64,000 bases of DNA from Aquilaria yunnanensis (lineage: Eukaryota > Streptophyta > Magnoliopsida > Malvales > Thymelaeaceae): positions 15,189,001 to 15,253,000 of the forward strand of contig CM077594.1 of NCBI GenBank assembly GCA_039654915.1. The letters are read 5' to 3'. The notes beneath the pieces are model-generated. The model ran no database searches and had not been told where the DNA came from. It saw only the letters and a list, made by a program, of their open reading frames with translations. Both the position numbers and the translations under genes were made by a program. Below are positions 1 to 12,008 of this stretch, piece after piece (position 1 is the stretch's first letter; every line of letters starts with the position of its first letter).

Positions 1-107
1 GAATTCCTACTAGTTAAAGTAGGAAAGAATATTGTTGGACTCACAGCACTAGCTTTGTTCGCATCAAAGCCAAAAAGCGAAAGTAGATATTCTAACAGGG
101 GCCATTG
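1..107. other. Left edge of window, no gene seen
   Basis: The window opens with an EcoRI recognition site, which suggests the end of a cloned insert. No coding or repeat signal is visible before the target duplication of the hAT-like element at 108. Confidence 0.5.
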
Positions 108-115
108 CTTAAGGC

Positions 116-1352
116 CAAGGACGAAGCTGCCTTGGGGTGGGGAGGGGATGACTTTTAAAAAAAATTTATTAGTAGTATGTAATAGGATAAAATTTGTAAC
201 AATATTAAAGTTAGGTACTTGTTTATAAATTATAAAATTAATTAAGGACTTTTGTGGATTTTTTCCTTTTTTAAAAGTTTTAATTGGAACCAAAATTAGA
301 AATACGAAGATCATGAGTCGCAAACGAATTAGGCCTAACCCCTCCTAGCTCCGACACTCCATCCCTCTGTTTTTCAGCAACGATGATGATTATCTTTGAT
401 CTAGATCGCCAATAGTGACCCAGACAGCTTGAGTTTCTTCTCTTCACCGCCAACATTCCTTCTGTCCATCTCCATCTCTGAATTCGAGTCTGAGTTTTTA
501 GACAAAACTCCCGCGCGTCCGACAGCTGAATCGCGACATAGGTTGGGTATTTTCTCAATTTTCCTTTCTTTTCCTTAAATTTTTTGTTTCTTTATCAATT
601 ACTCACTCAAATTTGTAAATAAAATGTACTAAATCAATCAATAGTGAAGCTAAGATGTAAGATCCTAATTCCTATGTTTCTGGTTTCGGGTTTATAGCTT
701 CCTTTGTTCTTGAAATTGAATCTTCATACTACTTTACTTGAGAAATGAGAATTATGGTAATAGAACATTGCGTATTGTGCTTAACACTTATGTGATTGAC
801 TTGTTTGCATATGTTATTGGAGAACATGTGAAAAAACATAGAGAAAAGTTAGTATTAATTACAAACAAATTTATCATTATAATTTTCTTGCATAATTTTA
901 GGATGATTTAAATCCAATTATCTTGTGACTCCCAAATCATCATAATAAAAATTTTCTTTTCATTGTTATTTTTGTCCAATTTCTCATAACAAGTAGAAGA
1001 GTAAGTTTGAGAATATTTGTCGTTGTTCTTAAGTAAATCAGTTGAAGGATATAGAAATTTCTCCTATTTTATGATTGCTTAAGTGTTAGATTTTTTTTTT
1101 CCAGCAATGGCTAGCAAGCAAAAGAAATTATTCCACTTCTTTAAGAAGAAATCTTCATTAGAAAGTGAAGGTCAACCCAAAAACAGTCAATTCTAAACTA
1201 AATTATTGTAGGCATTCGAATTTCATGAGTTTATATATTACATTATTTGATGTTTTATACTATTGATCATAAATTTATACTTGTTAACAACCCATCCACA
1301 CTCAAGTTTTTTGCCCCGCCATCCTTTGTCACGAATCCTGGCTACGTCCCTA
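116..1352 (+). mobile_element. hAT-type transposon, non-autonomous or decayed
   Basis: The element is bounded by a perfect 8-bp direct repeat, CTTAAGGC, at 108-115 and 1353-1360; 8 bp is the size of hAT target duplications. The inside ends form imperfect inverted repeats: CAAGGACGAAGC on the left and TAGGGACGTAGC as the reverse complement of the right end, 9 of 12 matching and close to the hAT style of terminus. G-rich sequence follows the left end and C-rich sequence precedes the right end, as in plant hAT elements with TTF/ZMYM-type transposases. A short transposase-like start lies inside at 1107-1196. The rest of the transposase is absent, so the element cannot be autonomous. Confidence 0.72.
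1107..1196 (+). pseudogene. N-terminal remnant of a TTF/ZMYM-type hAT transposase
   Basis: The 29-codon reading frame starts MASKQKKLFHFFKKKSS and stops at TAA 1194-1196. Plant TTF-type zinc-finger hAT proteins typically begin with a short, basic, Phe-rich stretch of this kind (a recalled family trait, not searched). A pyrimidine tract ending in CAG lies just before the ATG, which fits an intron upstream of the first coding exon. No zinc finger, catalytic DDE region or dimerisation domain follows. It is best read as the stump left by internal deletion of the element at 116-1352. Confidence 0.5.
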
Positions 1353-1360
1353 CTTAAGGC

Positions 1361-2050
1361 TTATAGTTGCGTCCTAAGTAAAGGAATTCCTAGCTAGCAG
1401 TTCAGTTTTGTAGCTTCTAAAGCATACGGCCACAGGTCAAGAAGGCTGCTGGTCACATGTTAAATATGTTATAGGAACCCAACTACTACTTGTAGCAACA
1501 GAATACATCGATCGTACCTGCAACTCCGAACAATTCTGTAAGAAAATTTGCTGCACTTTGAAAGCATTTCCAGCTCATGATCATGAGGGACAGATTATTA
1601 TGTAGCACAACGCCTGCCTTTAGTAATATTCCTATTTGATTGTTCTTGGCTTCCACCTTTTTTCCCATAAGCGAACATCGGTTTGTTGTAGGCCAACCTT
1701 AGATAAGACGATGTTCGTTTACAATTCCGTTTCCAATCTCTACCCTGCAAGACTAGCAATCTAATTTGAGATTTCGTTTCACTATCACACCACATAAAGC
1801 TACTCTGTTTACGCATGCGAGGGTAGGCACTTTGAGTTGAATTCCAGGAATCTTCGGCAAACTTCGCGAGTGGAAGTTGCAAGTTAAGTGATCTTCCAAT
1901 GTTGCTTCATCAGCAGAAACGTTTGGAACAAATTCTACAACATACAGCTCGAGGAACCAAAGATTGACGAAATGAACTTTCTAAAACAGCACACTGCTGA
2001 GCTAGTGGATAAAGATTTTAGTTACTATACATTAACAAATAATCCAGTTT
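1361..2050. other. 3' flank and probable 3' UTR of the U2AF65 gene
   Basis: No coding sequence is supported here. The part next to 2051 lies downstream of the stop codon of the minus-strand U2AF65 gene and probably includes its 3' UTR. The polyadenylation site cannot be placed from sequence alone. Confidence 0.5.
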
Positions 2051-5000
2051 TTATGCACTATAGTCTACACTGTAATATTTCTCTTCTGGGTAGTAGAAGG
2101 CGCTCACCACTTTCCCCCCAAATTTCCTTCCGCTTAGTGCATTTCTTGCATTCGTGCAGCCCTCTGTGTCACTGTACTCCAAAAACACCTGCAAATAATA
2201 GCGCAAGCCCGGCATCAGAATGTCTCGGAAAACATTTTACTTCATAGTGTTCTCGAATTCAAATTTCGAACTCAAGGCGGTCACAGATTCACAAGACCAA
2301 CGAAGTTTGCTTTCGTCATTCAAATACTTGGGAGGTCCAGAGGAAACATCTTTTCAAATAAAAACGCAAGGTGTCCACAACCTATCGAAGTCCCTGCCCA
2401 GAAGAAATTGTAAATTTGTGAAGAATAACGAACAGATTACCTTCCCAACACCTGTCACCTCAACTCCATCTGGTTTTGGGCGAGGGATAACAACATTCAC
2501 CAACACTCCTGAAATTTTTTAACAAGGATGAGAGACACAGACAAACTGCCAGGAAATGGAACTGGTCTGTTAGGCAGAACGAATACAACGGTGACAATAA
2601 ACAAAGTTATGGTTCATACCAAATTTACCACATTCTTCCTTCATATCTTCAAGTATTTCTTCATACTCATCGTCATCCCTTAGAAGATCATCAGTAATTG
2701 CCTTCATTGCAACACAAAAATTAGATATCGTATAGACCATCAACCAGCTAAAAGAAAAATTGGCCATCTTATAGCTAACAGACTTCTCAATAAAGAACAA
2801 AGAGGAACATGGTATCAAAGGTCCCAATACTATAACTTCAGTTAATTCATGCAATTCTCATTGATATTCCAGCAATGCTCCCTCAAGCTCCATTTGCCTC
2901 TGAAATTTCAAACGCCAAGTGAATGTTGACGTGACTAACTATATGATTAAGAGTTTCCTAGGCCACCAGAATTAGGACTCTATATTTATTGCCAATTGGA
3001 GCTAATTCTCTTAATTCCCGTGGGCATTCCAGCAATGCTCCCTCCAGCTCCATTTTCCTTTTCAATTCAAATGCCAAGTTAACTGTAACCAATTGATTAT
3101 TAATTAAGTGAACCTACATGAATGACTAAGAGTTTCCTTGGACTTTGAAATTGAGCATCTGTATTTCATTGCCAATTGGAGTTAAATGTTTTAACATGAC
3201 ATTAGAACCCACTGTTCATAAATTGATAGAACTAACCAAACAAGCAAACAAGGAAAATAAAAATAGAAAGAGCAAAAGATATAAGGTATGTAAGTGCCAT
3301 ATTTCGTTGCATTAATTTAAACATACCTCAGTTATACACAAAACTTTTGAAGCAGGTCCAGCATCAGCTAATAGAGCTGCTTCAAACATGGGAAGAGTAG
3401 CAACACCAGCTTGTAAGACCATTTTCTACAGCCAAAGAATCATATTGGTGAAACAAACGCAAACAGTAAGAGAATAAAAAACAATCACAGAAAAACCATG
3501 GACTCGCTTAACCTGCATGGCAATTTGCTGCTGTGCATGAGCCAATATATTTTCCTGTTCCAATTTATTGTGCCCACTGCTACAGAAATTCAAGCCATTT
3601 CACAAGATATCAGCCATTCTATATAGACATGACAAGATTCCACAAAGAACTATTAAACAATGAAGAATTCTCTCATATGGTGTTAAACCTTCCTTTAATC
3701 CTAACAAACATATTCATGAATAAGCTTCAGTTACTCAGTTTGATACAATTTTCAGTTAATTTGATCATTCGTTCATATACTTATGATTTTGTTTTGACAA
3801 ATTTGAGTTCAATTTGAAATCACTTGAAGGAGACTAACCTTAAAGCAGCTCTCCGGACTGTCAAAGTTTTCTCACCCATTTTCATCCCATTAAGTGCAGT
3901 GCATACAACATCTGTCACATTTGGATCCTGTAAAGTTAACACAAAGATGTTTGTTAGAACATTGAACGATCACTATTTATGCATAGCCTTCACAAATAAA
4001 GCTCCAGCAATAAGGCGTTCTTCACCTGATAGATGCAAAAGCCATATCCCTTGGAATTCCCAGTGTCTCTATCCTTAACAAGGTCAAATCCACGAAGAGC
4101 TCTACATGCAACAATAATACATAAATCAAAGTGAATAAATGAATACAAAATTAGAATTGATGATATTTCACACTCATACCCAAAGGTTTCAAGTAATTCT
4201 CTAATCTGGTCCTCAGTGACGTGGTAAGGTATTCCACCAACAAAGATACGATCTGGACCTTCTAGCCCACTAGTTGCACTGTCAAAAATAATTAAACAAT
4301 TATTGAACCAGAAAAGAAATGAGTTCAAATGGAAAACAATAATGGAAGCACACAATCAATTGATGAATTCGCTCATAATGAAATTAGATGAAATTAGACA
4401 AAAGAACCATAGCAACCATTGGAGATGAATAGAGCACCAATATCTTGCCATTTTGTTGTTACAGCCATTTCAGGTGGCCAAATTACCCAGACAAAAGTTC
4501 ATTTTCTCCGTAAAAGGAGGGAAAAGGCATCCAAAATCAGAGAACATGCTCAATGCTTAAAGACTTCTTAGCTTTGTCAATCACTATCCTAGTTTGGGCA
4601 TGTTTTCTTGGTCCTATACAGCTGGAACACTCTATAATCTGATCTTCATGGATAAGAGATCAAGGAGAAGATTCCAACCCTTGCACCATATCACCTTAAA
4701 CAGCCTTCATAAAATTCCAACCCTTGCCCCATTTCAATTTAAACAGCCTTTATAAAGTTCACTTTCGCATGTTAAAGGTCCAACAGTATTTTTATCATAA
4801 GCCAGCACAGGGGCACATCTCAATCAGACATTACACTTGATTAACATTATAACCATAGAAAAACCATAAGCAAATACAATATGAACTCATGAAGATCATC
4901 CTAATTAAAAAGATGACACTGACATACCCAGCAACAAGTCCAACAGCTGCTAAATTAAGGTGAGGATTGGGCAGACCAGGACCAAGTACAGCCGCCAATG

Positions 5001-8000
5001 CAGGATTATAATCTGTGGGCCTTCTGACTCTGACAGCAACTCCCTTTGAAAGTTAAGAATTGTCAAAATTAGAAACCGATATACCACATATGCCCATGTC
5101 ATGTTACAGTATGCACACACATATTGCCATTCTCAGTCATAAATGTAAACCATAGACAGTGGATTTCTATACTTAATGCTAGCCCCAACCATGTATGTAT
5201 AGCTAAAAATTCTCAAGACATCTCTTGCCAGTCATGTTCCTTTATTTAGTGCTAGTTGATTGATTGATTGATCGACTAAGGAGAATAAATGTAGAAACAA
5301 TTACAATTACATTGGAGCAGTTTGTACCACACAAAGTGGACATGGATGGGGCCATTAAAAAAATAATTTATACAGCAAAGAACACGTTTCTTAACAATCA
5401 TGCGAATTAATATAAAATCAGAAAATAAATTATCACTCGATACCGTAGATTCAAGGACATAAAATTCTGTCATGTCATACTTGGCATTATATTCAACAGT
5501 CCTTAACAATAGAAAAACTATAGAAGAAGATAATGATGGAATGGAAAGTTTGAAATTGTGATACCTCAAATATAATCCCATCTAAAGCCATAGCATTGCT
5601 AGCTTCTTCGACGGTTCTCATTTCAACAAATGCAAATTTCTTCTCATGATTCAGGTAAACATTCACAACAGCATCACCTACAGATTTGAATCTAATCTAT
5701 GACATGTCCATCTAAAATTAACAAAAATTCCAAGTAGTTACATACCTGGACCGGCTGAGTTTCCTCCAATTGTGACCATTACTTGACTGAAAAAGGCTGC
5801 AATTGTCTGTTTCAAAAGTAAACTAACCCATTTGATCCTATTAAAATAGCCTGACATACTTATGGTGAGTCATTAGCCAATATATACCAGTTCATTTGCC
5901 AACGGAGGAAGACCACCAACATATACACGGCGAGCATGCCTTGTGGCCTGTAAATCAGCACTCGGTGAATTTCCAGATAGAACCAGAACAGAGATTATGA
6001 TTTCCATCAAACAAAAGAATAATCTATGAAAGAATTTTGCATTTACCAGTTGAGTCATGGCTTGTGCTGGAAAAAGTTGAGTAGTTCCAAACTGAGAATG
6101 AGAAAAGTTACGAGTTATATACTCGCAGGCCCAATACAACGCCCCCCCCCCCCCCCCCCCCCCCCCTTCCCAAGAAAAAAAATTGATATTGAAAATTTTG
6201 ATGAGGACCACCTGCAGTGTTGCCGATGTTGACATGTTCTGTGCAGGTCCAGGTAGCCCTTGAGGAGCGCCTGGCAGTTGAACCAAGGCAACCACAGGTA
6301 AAAAGTGAAACCAAAGAGTTAATGTAATATGGAAGGCTTGAAACAATGGTGTGATAAAAAGCACATCAAAATGCATAAGATCATCAGCATAGGGATAGGA
6401 GAAAAACAGAAAGAAGCCTACCCCATACCTAAGGTAGCATTCAGATAGTAAAAATAAGTAATGAAATCCATCACTTCAGATGCTAGAGATATATTTGGAA
6501 GCTTAGCGAAAGAAGAATTATTCCAGTTGAAGGTTGAACAGAGTCCAGCTAATGATAGACAGGCTCTCCACTGAACATAAAGTCCACAACCATCATGCCA
6601 CTGTAATGCTCAGGGACATTTCGCCCAAGACAGCCTCCTTTGATAGCCGATAAACACAAAAGACAAGCACAAACACACACAGCAGACAAACAACACAATG
6701 ATTCTCAGATTTGACAGAAAAATGAGAAAGCAGAAAGTTACAAAAAAGCACATCTCATAAACATACAGAAAGATACAGTAGGCACAGTGGCAATTCCAGG
6801 CTTTACAGCAATAGGGGGATCGAGCTAACCTGGAAAATTAGCAGTTGATACTTCCACCATTGATGGTGCCATGTCAAAACCACTCACACGCTTGCTGCAG
6901 GTAAAAAGATGCAGAATATATATCAATTAACACTCTGAAAACTCTGAAAGGAAAGGAATGTATGCTATTCTATAACTCAGATTCTAGGTTGCATTTCAAT
7001 CTAGTACAATTATCACTACGGTGGCAACTCCAAGGAAGCCTGGAGCAGTGCTCAAGCTACCCAAGAACTAGAAACTAATTATTGAATACCCTCTAAAAGG
7101 GGGAAAACTGAGGGAAAACTGAAAAAAGAAAACCTTCTCAAGCCTCTTATCCTCCACTTCGCATTCTTCCAAATTCCAGCATTGCAACAAGTGACGAAAA
7201 AAACCAAATATTTTCCCTTTTGAAGTTTCAACTTTGTTTTGTACATGTAAATTAAAGAGAGCTTTTACCTTCAACAAATTGAGCTCCCCTTCTAAAGAAC
7301 TGAACTAAATTTGAAGCTTGAGCTAATGTTACTTGAGCTTGATGCAGCTCAAGACCATCACCAGAAGTCCCAAACCCTAATATCTTGTATTTATTCCTCC
7401 TAAAACTCTTTAAGAGTTCAGAGACACAAATACCCACTCCTCAAAAATGACATATGGAAGTCACCAGCAATGGCCAGTTATGAGGAGTACACAGTGTCCC
7501 ACACTTTCTTAAATAAACAGCTAACAGGAGGAAAACTAATAAGAACCTTCTAGTATGAGAACGAGAAGGTGAGCAAGATGGGGATAGGTTGCTTGACTTA
7601 TCCGTTGGCCGTGGGGGTGAGCGATGCTTGCTTCGCCTTTCTTCATCTCGATTATAATCATGGCGCCTGGGAATAGAACAGTAATGCATATGAATCACTG
7701 TAGATGCGTGAGATGGTCAAATTCATTTAGCAAGTTCCATTAGAGCCCAAGAATGTATCAAAACATGTATCAGCAGAAAACCTGGAAAAGTGAGGAGATG
7801 AAAAACAAAGAAAAGTAGCTAAACATATTACAACCTCCGGAAATCACGGTTCGGGTTCCTTCCATAGAAATCATGCTTTGTTCTCTCCCTGCCCCCTCTA
7901 ACAACTCTATCCTTCAAGTCCCGCCCGCGGCCATTTTGATCTTTCTCCCGATGACGATCAAGAGCTCTAGGCCTCGACCTCTCATGATATGAGCTCCGAG

Positions 8001-8275
8001 AATTGCTCTGAATTGAATTAACAAGTTTCTTCATTCACAGCAGATAAGTGAGATCAAGCATAATATGCTTCATCCAACAAACATTATAAATAAACAAGAA
8101 AAATATATGTCGAAAGCTAATGTCCGAAGATCCTCCGGAGATCAACCGAATTTTTCTTTTTTTCCAAAGAAAGGCAAAAGTCAGACAAAATCGAAAAAGA
8201 ATAATCAATGGAAACTAGTGAAACGACGGAAATTACCTTCTCAATTGGGCGATTGTCTTCTCCATACGCAGACAT
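2051..8275 (-). CDS. U2AF65: Splicing factor U2AF large subunit (U2AF65), 18 coding exons, one frameshift
   Basis: U2AF65 binds the polypyrimidine tract and helps recruit U2 snRNP to 3' splice sites in the nucleus. Coding exons, in transcript order: 8275-8237, 8007-7835, 7666-7547, 6894-6830, 6270-6212, 6091-6047, 5947-5888, 5807-5746, 5677-5565, 5043-4928, 4278-4180, 4101-4026, 3927-3839, 3579-3513, 3425-3327, 2701-2620, 2508-2441, 2188-2051. All have AG/GT borders and, apart from exon 8, consistent phases. The protein would be 522 residues once one extra base is discounted. It has an N-terminal Arg/Ser/Asp-rich region (about 1-120), RRM1 (HARRVYVGG, later KKFAFVEM), RRM2 (DRIFVGG near 293, KGYGFCIYQ near 334-342) and a C-terminal U2AF-homology domain (VLCITE near 422, RKF motif in the last exon). 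Arabidopsis homologues are somewhat longer at the N terminus. The start is the first ATG before a short exon encoding MSAYGEDNRPIEK. The extra base in exon 8 breaks the frame. Confidence 0.9.
2866..3183. repeat. Diverged tandem duplication inside a U2AF65 intron
   Basis: Two direct copies of roughly 150 bp lie at about 2866-3000 and 3026-3180. Each begins ATTCCAGCAATGCTCCCTC, contains AAGAGTTTCCT and ends GCCAATTGGAG. They lie in the intron between the exons at 3327-3425 and 2620-2701. No coding role is seen. Confidence 0.75.
5760..5763 (-). other. Frame-disrupting extra base in RRM1 of U2AF65
   Basis: Four T on the + strand (AAAA in the transcript) sit where conserved U2AF65 proteins read GGNSAGPG. 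With three A the exon reads Gly-Gly-Asn-Ser-Ala-Gly-Pro-Gly and joins the next exon (DAVVNVY) in phase. With four, the exon is 62 nt instead of 61 and the downstream frame stops at once. No alternative donor or acceptor next to this exon restores phase. It is either a sequencing error in a homopolymer or a true null mutation. Confidence 0.75.
6142..6166. repeat. Poly-C tract (25 bp), poly-G in the U2AF65 pre-mRNA
   Basis: A run of 25 C on the + strand lies within a 120-nt intron (6092-6211) of the minus-strand U2AF65 gene. The transcript therefore carries G25 between the exons at 6212-6270 and 6047-6091. Open reading frames encoding poly-Gly or poly-Pro across this tract are artefacts. Confidence 0.9.
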
Positions 8276-9539
8276 TTTCCAAATTCGAATTCGAAATCCT
8301 AATAAAGTTCAGGGATGCTAGCAAAAGGAATAGCTAGGTTTTCTATCACCAGAACTAGCAGATAGAAAATAGAAATGTCATTAGGCTCATTACCCGTAAA
8401 TACCACCGAAATCTATCGAGAAAACAAAGAGGAAATACACTTCAAGTCCTAAAACTCCCAATTTTACCAAATCAGACCCAAAACTCCTTAATTTGACAAA
8501 ACGTCCGAAAACAGTAAAACTTATATAACATTAACTAAATTAGTCCTAAATATTCACGTTTTGCTAGACCATTCCTAAAACTTTCCTTTCTAACGGAAAA
8601 TATTGATGTCTCATTTAATGTCGTTACTTTTAATGACTAAACTGACACTTTTTAAACTTAATGACTTTTGAAATTTTTATCAAAGTTTAGGGGGTATTTT
8701 GCAATTTTTCAACAAATATGGGCACTAAATTGAAAATTCCCAACAAAATTTACAAGGCCCAATAATTGTGCCTTCAAAAAATTAAGGACTATATTGTTGC
8801 TTTTCCAAACTTTGGGATAAAGTAATTTAAAGTTTCATGGACAAAAGGAAGACTCTAGTATTTAAAATTTAAAAACTTGCTTGACCTACTCAATACCATC
8901 ATTGGTAGATCAAGAATAAAATTCACTCTAGTGAAGTGGATTTGACCATAGCTTTGGTAGAGTAGATAACTATGTTGTTCCATTGGATTAATTTGATCTT
9001 TATAGGATGAGCATTCTACCCTATTCTATTTGAACTTTGAGTTGACTCAATTGAAATGGACTTCTTATTAATCCACTTACAATAGAGTAGGGTGGATTAG
9101 ATCAGCTTTTAACATTTTAAGTAAGTAGCTTAGTCCATTCCATTAAGCTTTAAATTGCTTTGTTCACAAATTTTAGAAAACAAAAATTGAGCTCTTATTT
9201 TTAAAAAAAAATTACAATTTGGTCCTTCATAATTTTTGAAGTTACAATTTAGTCTCCATTCTTTGAAAAATGTAAAGTGACCTCTAAACTTTGATAAAAT
9301 TTTCAAGTAAGTGACTAAAGTATAAAAAAATGTCAATTTAGTTACTAGAGAAAAGGGCAATAAGTGTCACTTCAACATTTTTCATCTGAAACAAAAATTT
9401 TAGGACTGATTTGGCTAAGCATGAAACTTTTAGGGCTAATGGAGTACACAGTTCTAAATTTTTAGGACTTATTTGGCAAATTGAGAATTTTTAGGACTAA
9501 TTTGGTAAAATAAAAGTTTAGGACTCAAATTGAAACTCA
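8276..9539. other. Intergenic region upstream of U2AF65
   Basis: The first bases hold the 5' UTR and promoter of U2AF65, with no obvious TATA box. Beyond about 8.4 kb the sequence is AT-rich, with repeated phrases such as TTTAGGACTAATTTGG that suggest old repetitive DNA. No coding sequence can be supported. Confidence 0.5.
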
Positions 9540-9975
9540 GGTGTACACCGTCAAATTGTCAATAATGGAAAATATCAAGACTGAAATGCCATCACATAGA
9601 AATTTAATAAAAGATACTTCTTTAATAAAAAAGTACAATGATCAAAATGTAATTATTTATAAATATGTGGATTGAAAAGCTATTAACCTATTAGGACCAA
9701 AATGTCATTACCCAAAAAATATAAAGACCAAAATGCCATTAATTTAGTAAAAGGACTAAAAGTTCAGGAATGGAAATATCATTATCCATAAATGCAAGGA
9801 TCGAAATGTCATTAAACAGAAATTCGATGACCAAAATGCCATACTCCAAAATTTTAAGGACTAAAATGTCACTATCCCAAAGTTTAAGGACCGAAATGTC
9901 ATTACTCTAAAGTTTAATATACAAAATGTCATCATCTAAAAGTTTAAGGATTAAGATGTTAATTTACCACGAAAA
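9540..9975. repeat. Degenerate minisatellite-like block
   Basis: A phrase like GGACCAAAATGTCATTA, followed by an A-rich spacer and a short TTTAAGGA-type stretch, recurs about every 30-40 bp through most of this block (for example near 9690, 9735, 9800, 9830, 9860, 9895 and 9930). Unit length and sequence vary, so it is an old, diverged tandem array or decayed TE sequence. No open frame runs through it. Confidence 0.6.
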
Positions 9976-12008
9976 TCTCTTAGTGTGATGGTTAGCGACT
10001 TCATCTTATGAGCCACTAAAAAGATGAACTTCTACCAATTGAAGAACATGACTTAGAATCACAAAGGCCTAACCTCTAGATAATGTTTATCCAATCATGT
10101 TGTCTTGATCTTCAATCAATATAGGGCGAAAATAATCCAAAAAATGGCCTTCTTCTTTATTTAGCTCCATTTTGATCTCACTCTCCACAACCATTGTCCA
10201 TCACTTTATCATAACCATTGTTGTCAATGTTTGGAGGTAGCCTTGCTCTTCTACCTCCCCTAACATCATCTTATTGATTATCATCCATGTCAACAGAAGG
10301 TAAATGAGTGTTTGCTACTACTTCATCCATAAACTTGCCTCTTGAACAAATTTATCTTAAGCTTTCTCAAATTCAAAATCAAATGGTGAAAGATTTGAAT
10401 AAGAACTTGCCATGTAATAAAAAACTCCTATAATAAAGAACAAAACCAATAACAAAGAAGTACCGAGACTAGCAACTAAAAGCAAACTAACAGACAATCC
10501 AATGATAAACCAAATAAAGCACACAAAGAATCCTCATCAACGGTGCTAAAAAATTTTGTTGTGTGTAGAATTAACAAGTTAAAAATCAACGCAAACCCAC
10601 AACCATATGGATTAATTGTAATCAGGCAGAGATCATTCCCATGAGGACTAGTGTGTGCAAGAACTAAGGTTCACTAATTACTTCTAAGCTTTAAAATGAT
10701 AAATTACTTGGAATCAAACTAAGATAATGGACAAGAAAGTAGCAACAAGATAATGAAATCAACAAGCAAACCAAAGCAACAACTAGATGCAACTAAACTA
10801 AGGCTAAGTTGACTATCAACTAACAATTACTTTAAACACAAACAAGGTAATTAGTGAAAGCAACCACTTAGAGTTGAGAATATGTCTTATGAATAAGGAA
10901 TACAAGCAACATGTATATAACAACTAAGGATGATAGTTCTTATTAATTTAATCTAAGACTACTTCAAGCCTAAGACATCTTTCTAACACATGATCAATAA
11001 CATCTTCATGACTTTCATCAAATGTTAAGGCCTTAAAGGCCAACTTCGTCCACCAAAATGTCTCATTAAGGTTCTTTAACTTAATTAAGTCATCTATACC
11101 CATTTCCCATGGTTAAACTCATGCAAGTTCTCTCAAGTCTTTTTATGAACATTTTCTGTGATGTGTGCTTGAAGTACCAAAACACGACATCCATAAAGAT
11201 TAAGCATGAAAATGAGTACTAGGTATATTATAGACATGATCAGAAGAAAATATCACCCATCCATTCAACAAGCAACCCAAACCCTCTATGGCTTGGGTAT
11301 CTATTCACACATGAACAAAAATGAGAATAACATGAAGAAAGATATGAACTTTTCCATCAAAACACAAGGAAAATAAAAGAAAACTTTACTATAAATATAT
11401 CAACAAGTTTGGGTACAAAACTTTTCCTTGTGGCTAAAAGATTAGACTTTTGCCCCAAAAAGCTCTTTAAGTTCGAGAAAAATATAAAGCAAAATTCAGG
11501 TGTTCTAACTCTCTAACCTCTACCCCCATATTTATACAAAATAATACTTATAAATTGTCTATTAGTCCCTTTGTACCAATTATAAAAGTTTTTGATAACT
11601 TGGCCAACAAGTTACTGAAAAATGACATTTAACTCCTAAGAAGCATATAGAGAAAGTCGGTCCTTACTGTCATCGCACTTGCTATGCTTGCACAATGATA
11701 GCACAGTCACCTTAAATATGTTTTCCTCAGCATCGCTCCTCCAACGTGTTGGTTATCATGCACACATCAAGCAATGGGTAAGGTCTCGAAACAAGCTTCC
11801 AGGGGGTACCACGTTGGGGCAGCATAAGTCGTGCATTGCTTAATGCTCCTTCAATGTGGCTTTAAGGGTTCATCGAGCCAGAATTGCATACACGATGCCT
11901 GAGGTAGTGAAAACTTGTCTTGAAATGCTCCAACGTAACCACCTTGTTGGTCACCATGTCTGCAGTGGTGGCATGCTATAATGTTTTACTACTCTAGTGT
12001 CCTCCCTT
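9976..12008. other. Unassigned intergenic sequence, probably TE-derived
   Basis: Two kilobases contain no reading frame of note and no recognisable protein motif on either strand. Composition and style (long A-rich stretches, then a more GC-balanced part near 11.65-12.0 kb) resemble non-coding parts of LTR elements, but no LTR pair, primer-binding site or target duplication was found. Confidence 0.3.

Noticed and set aside
5873..6376. A 167-codon minus-strand frame with a poly-Gly stretch
   Set aside because: It runs through three true U2AF65 exons and the introns between them; the poly-Gly comes from the C25/G25 intronic tract.
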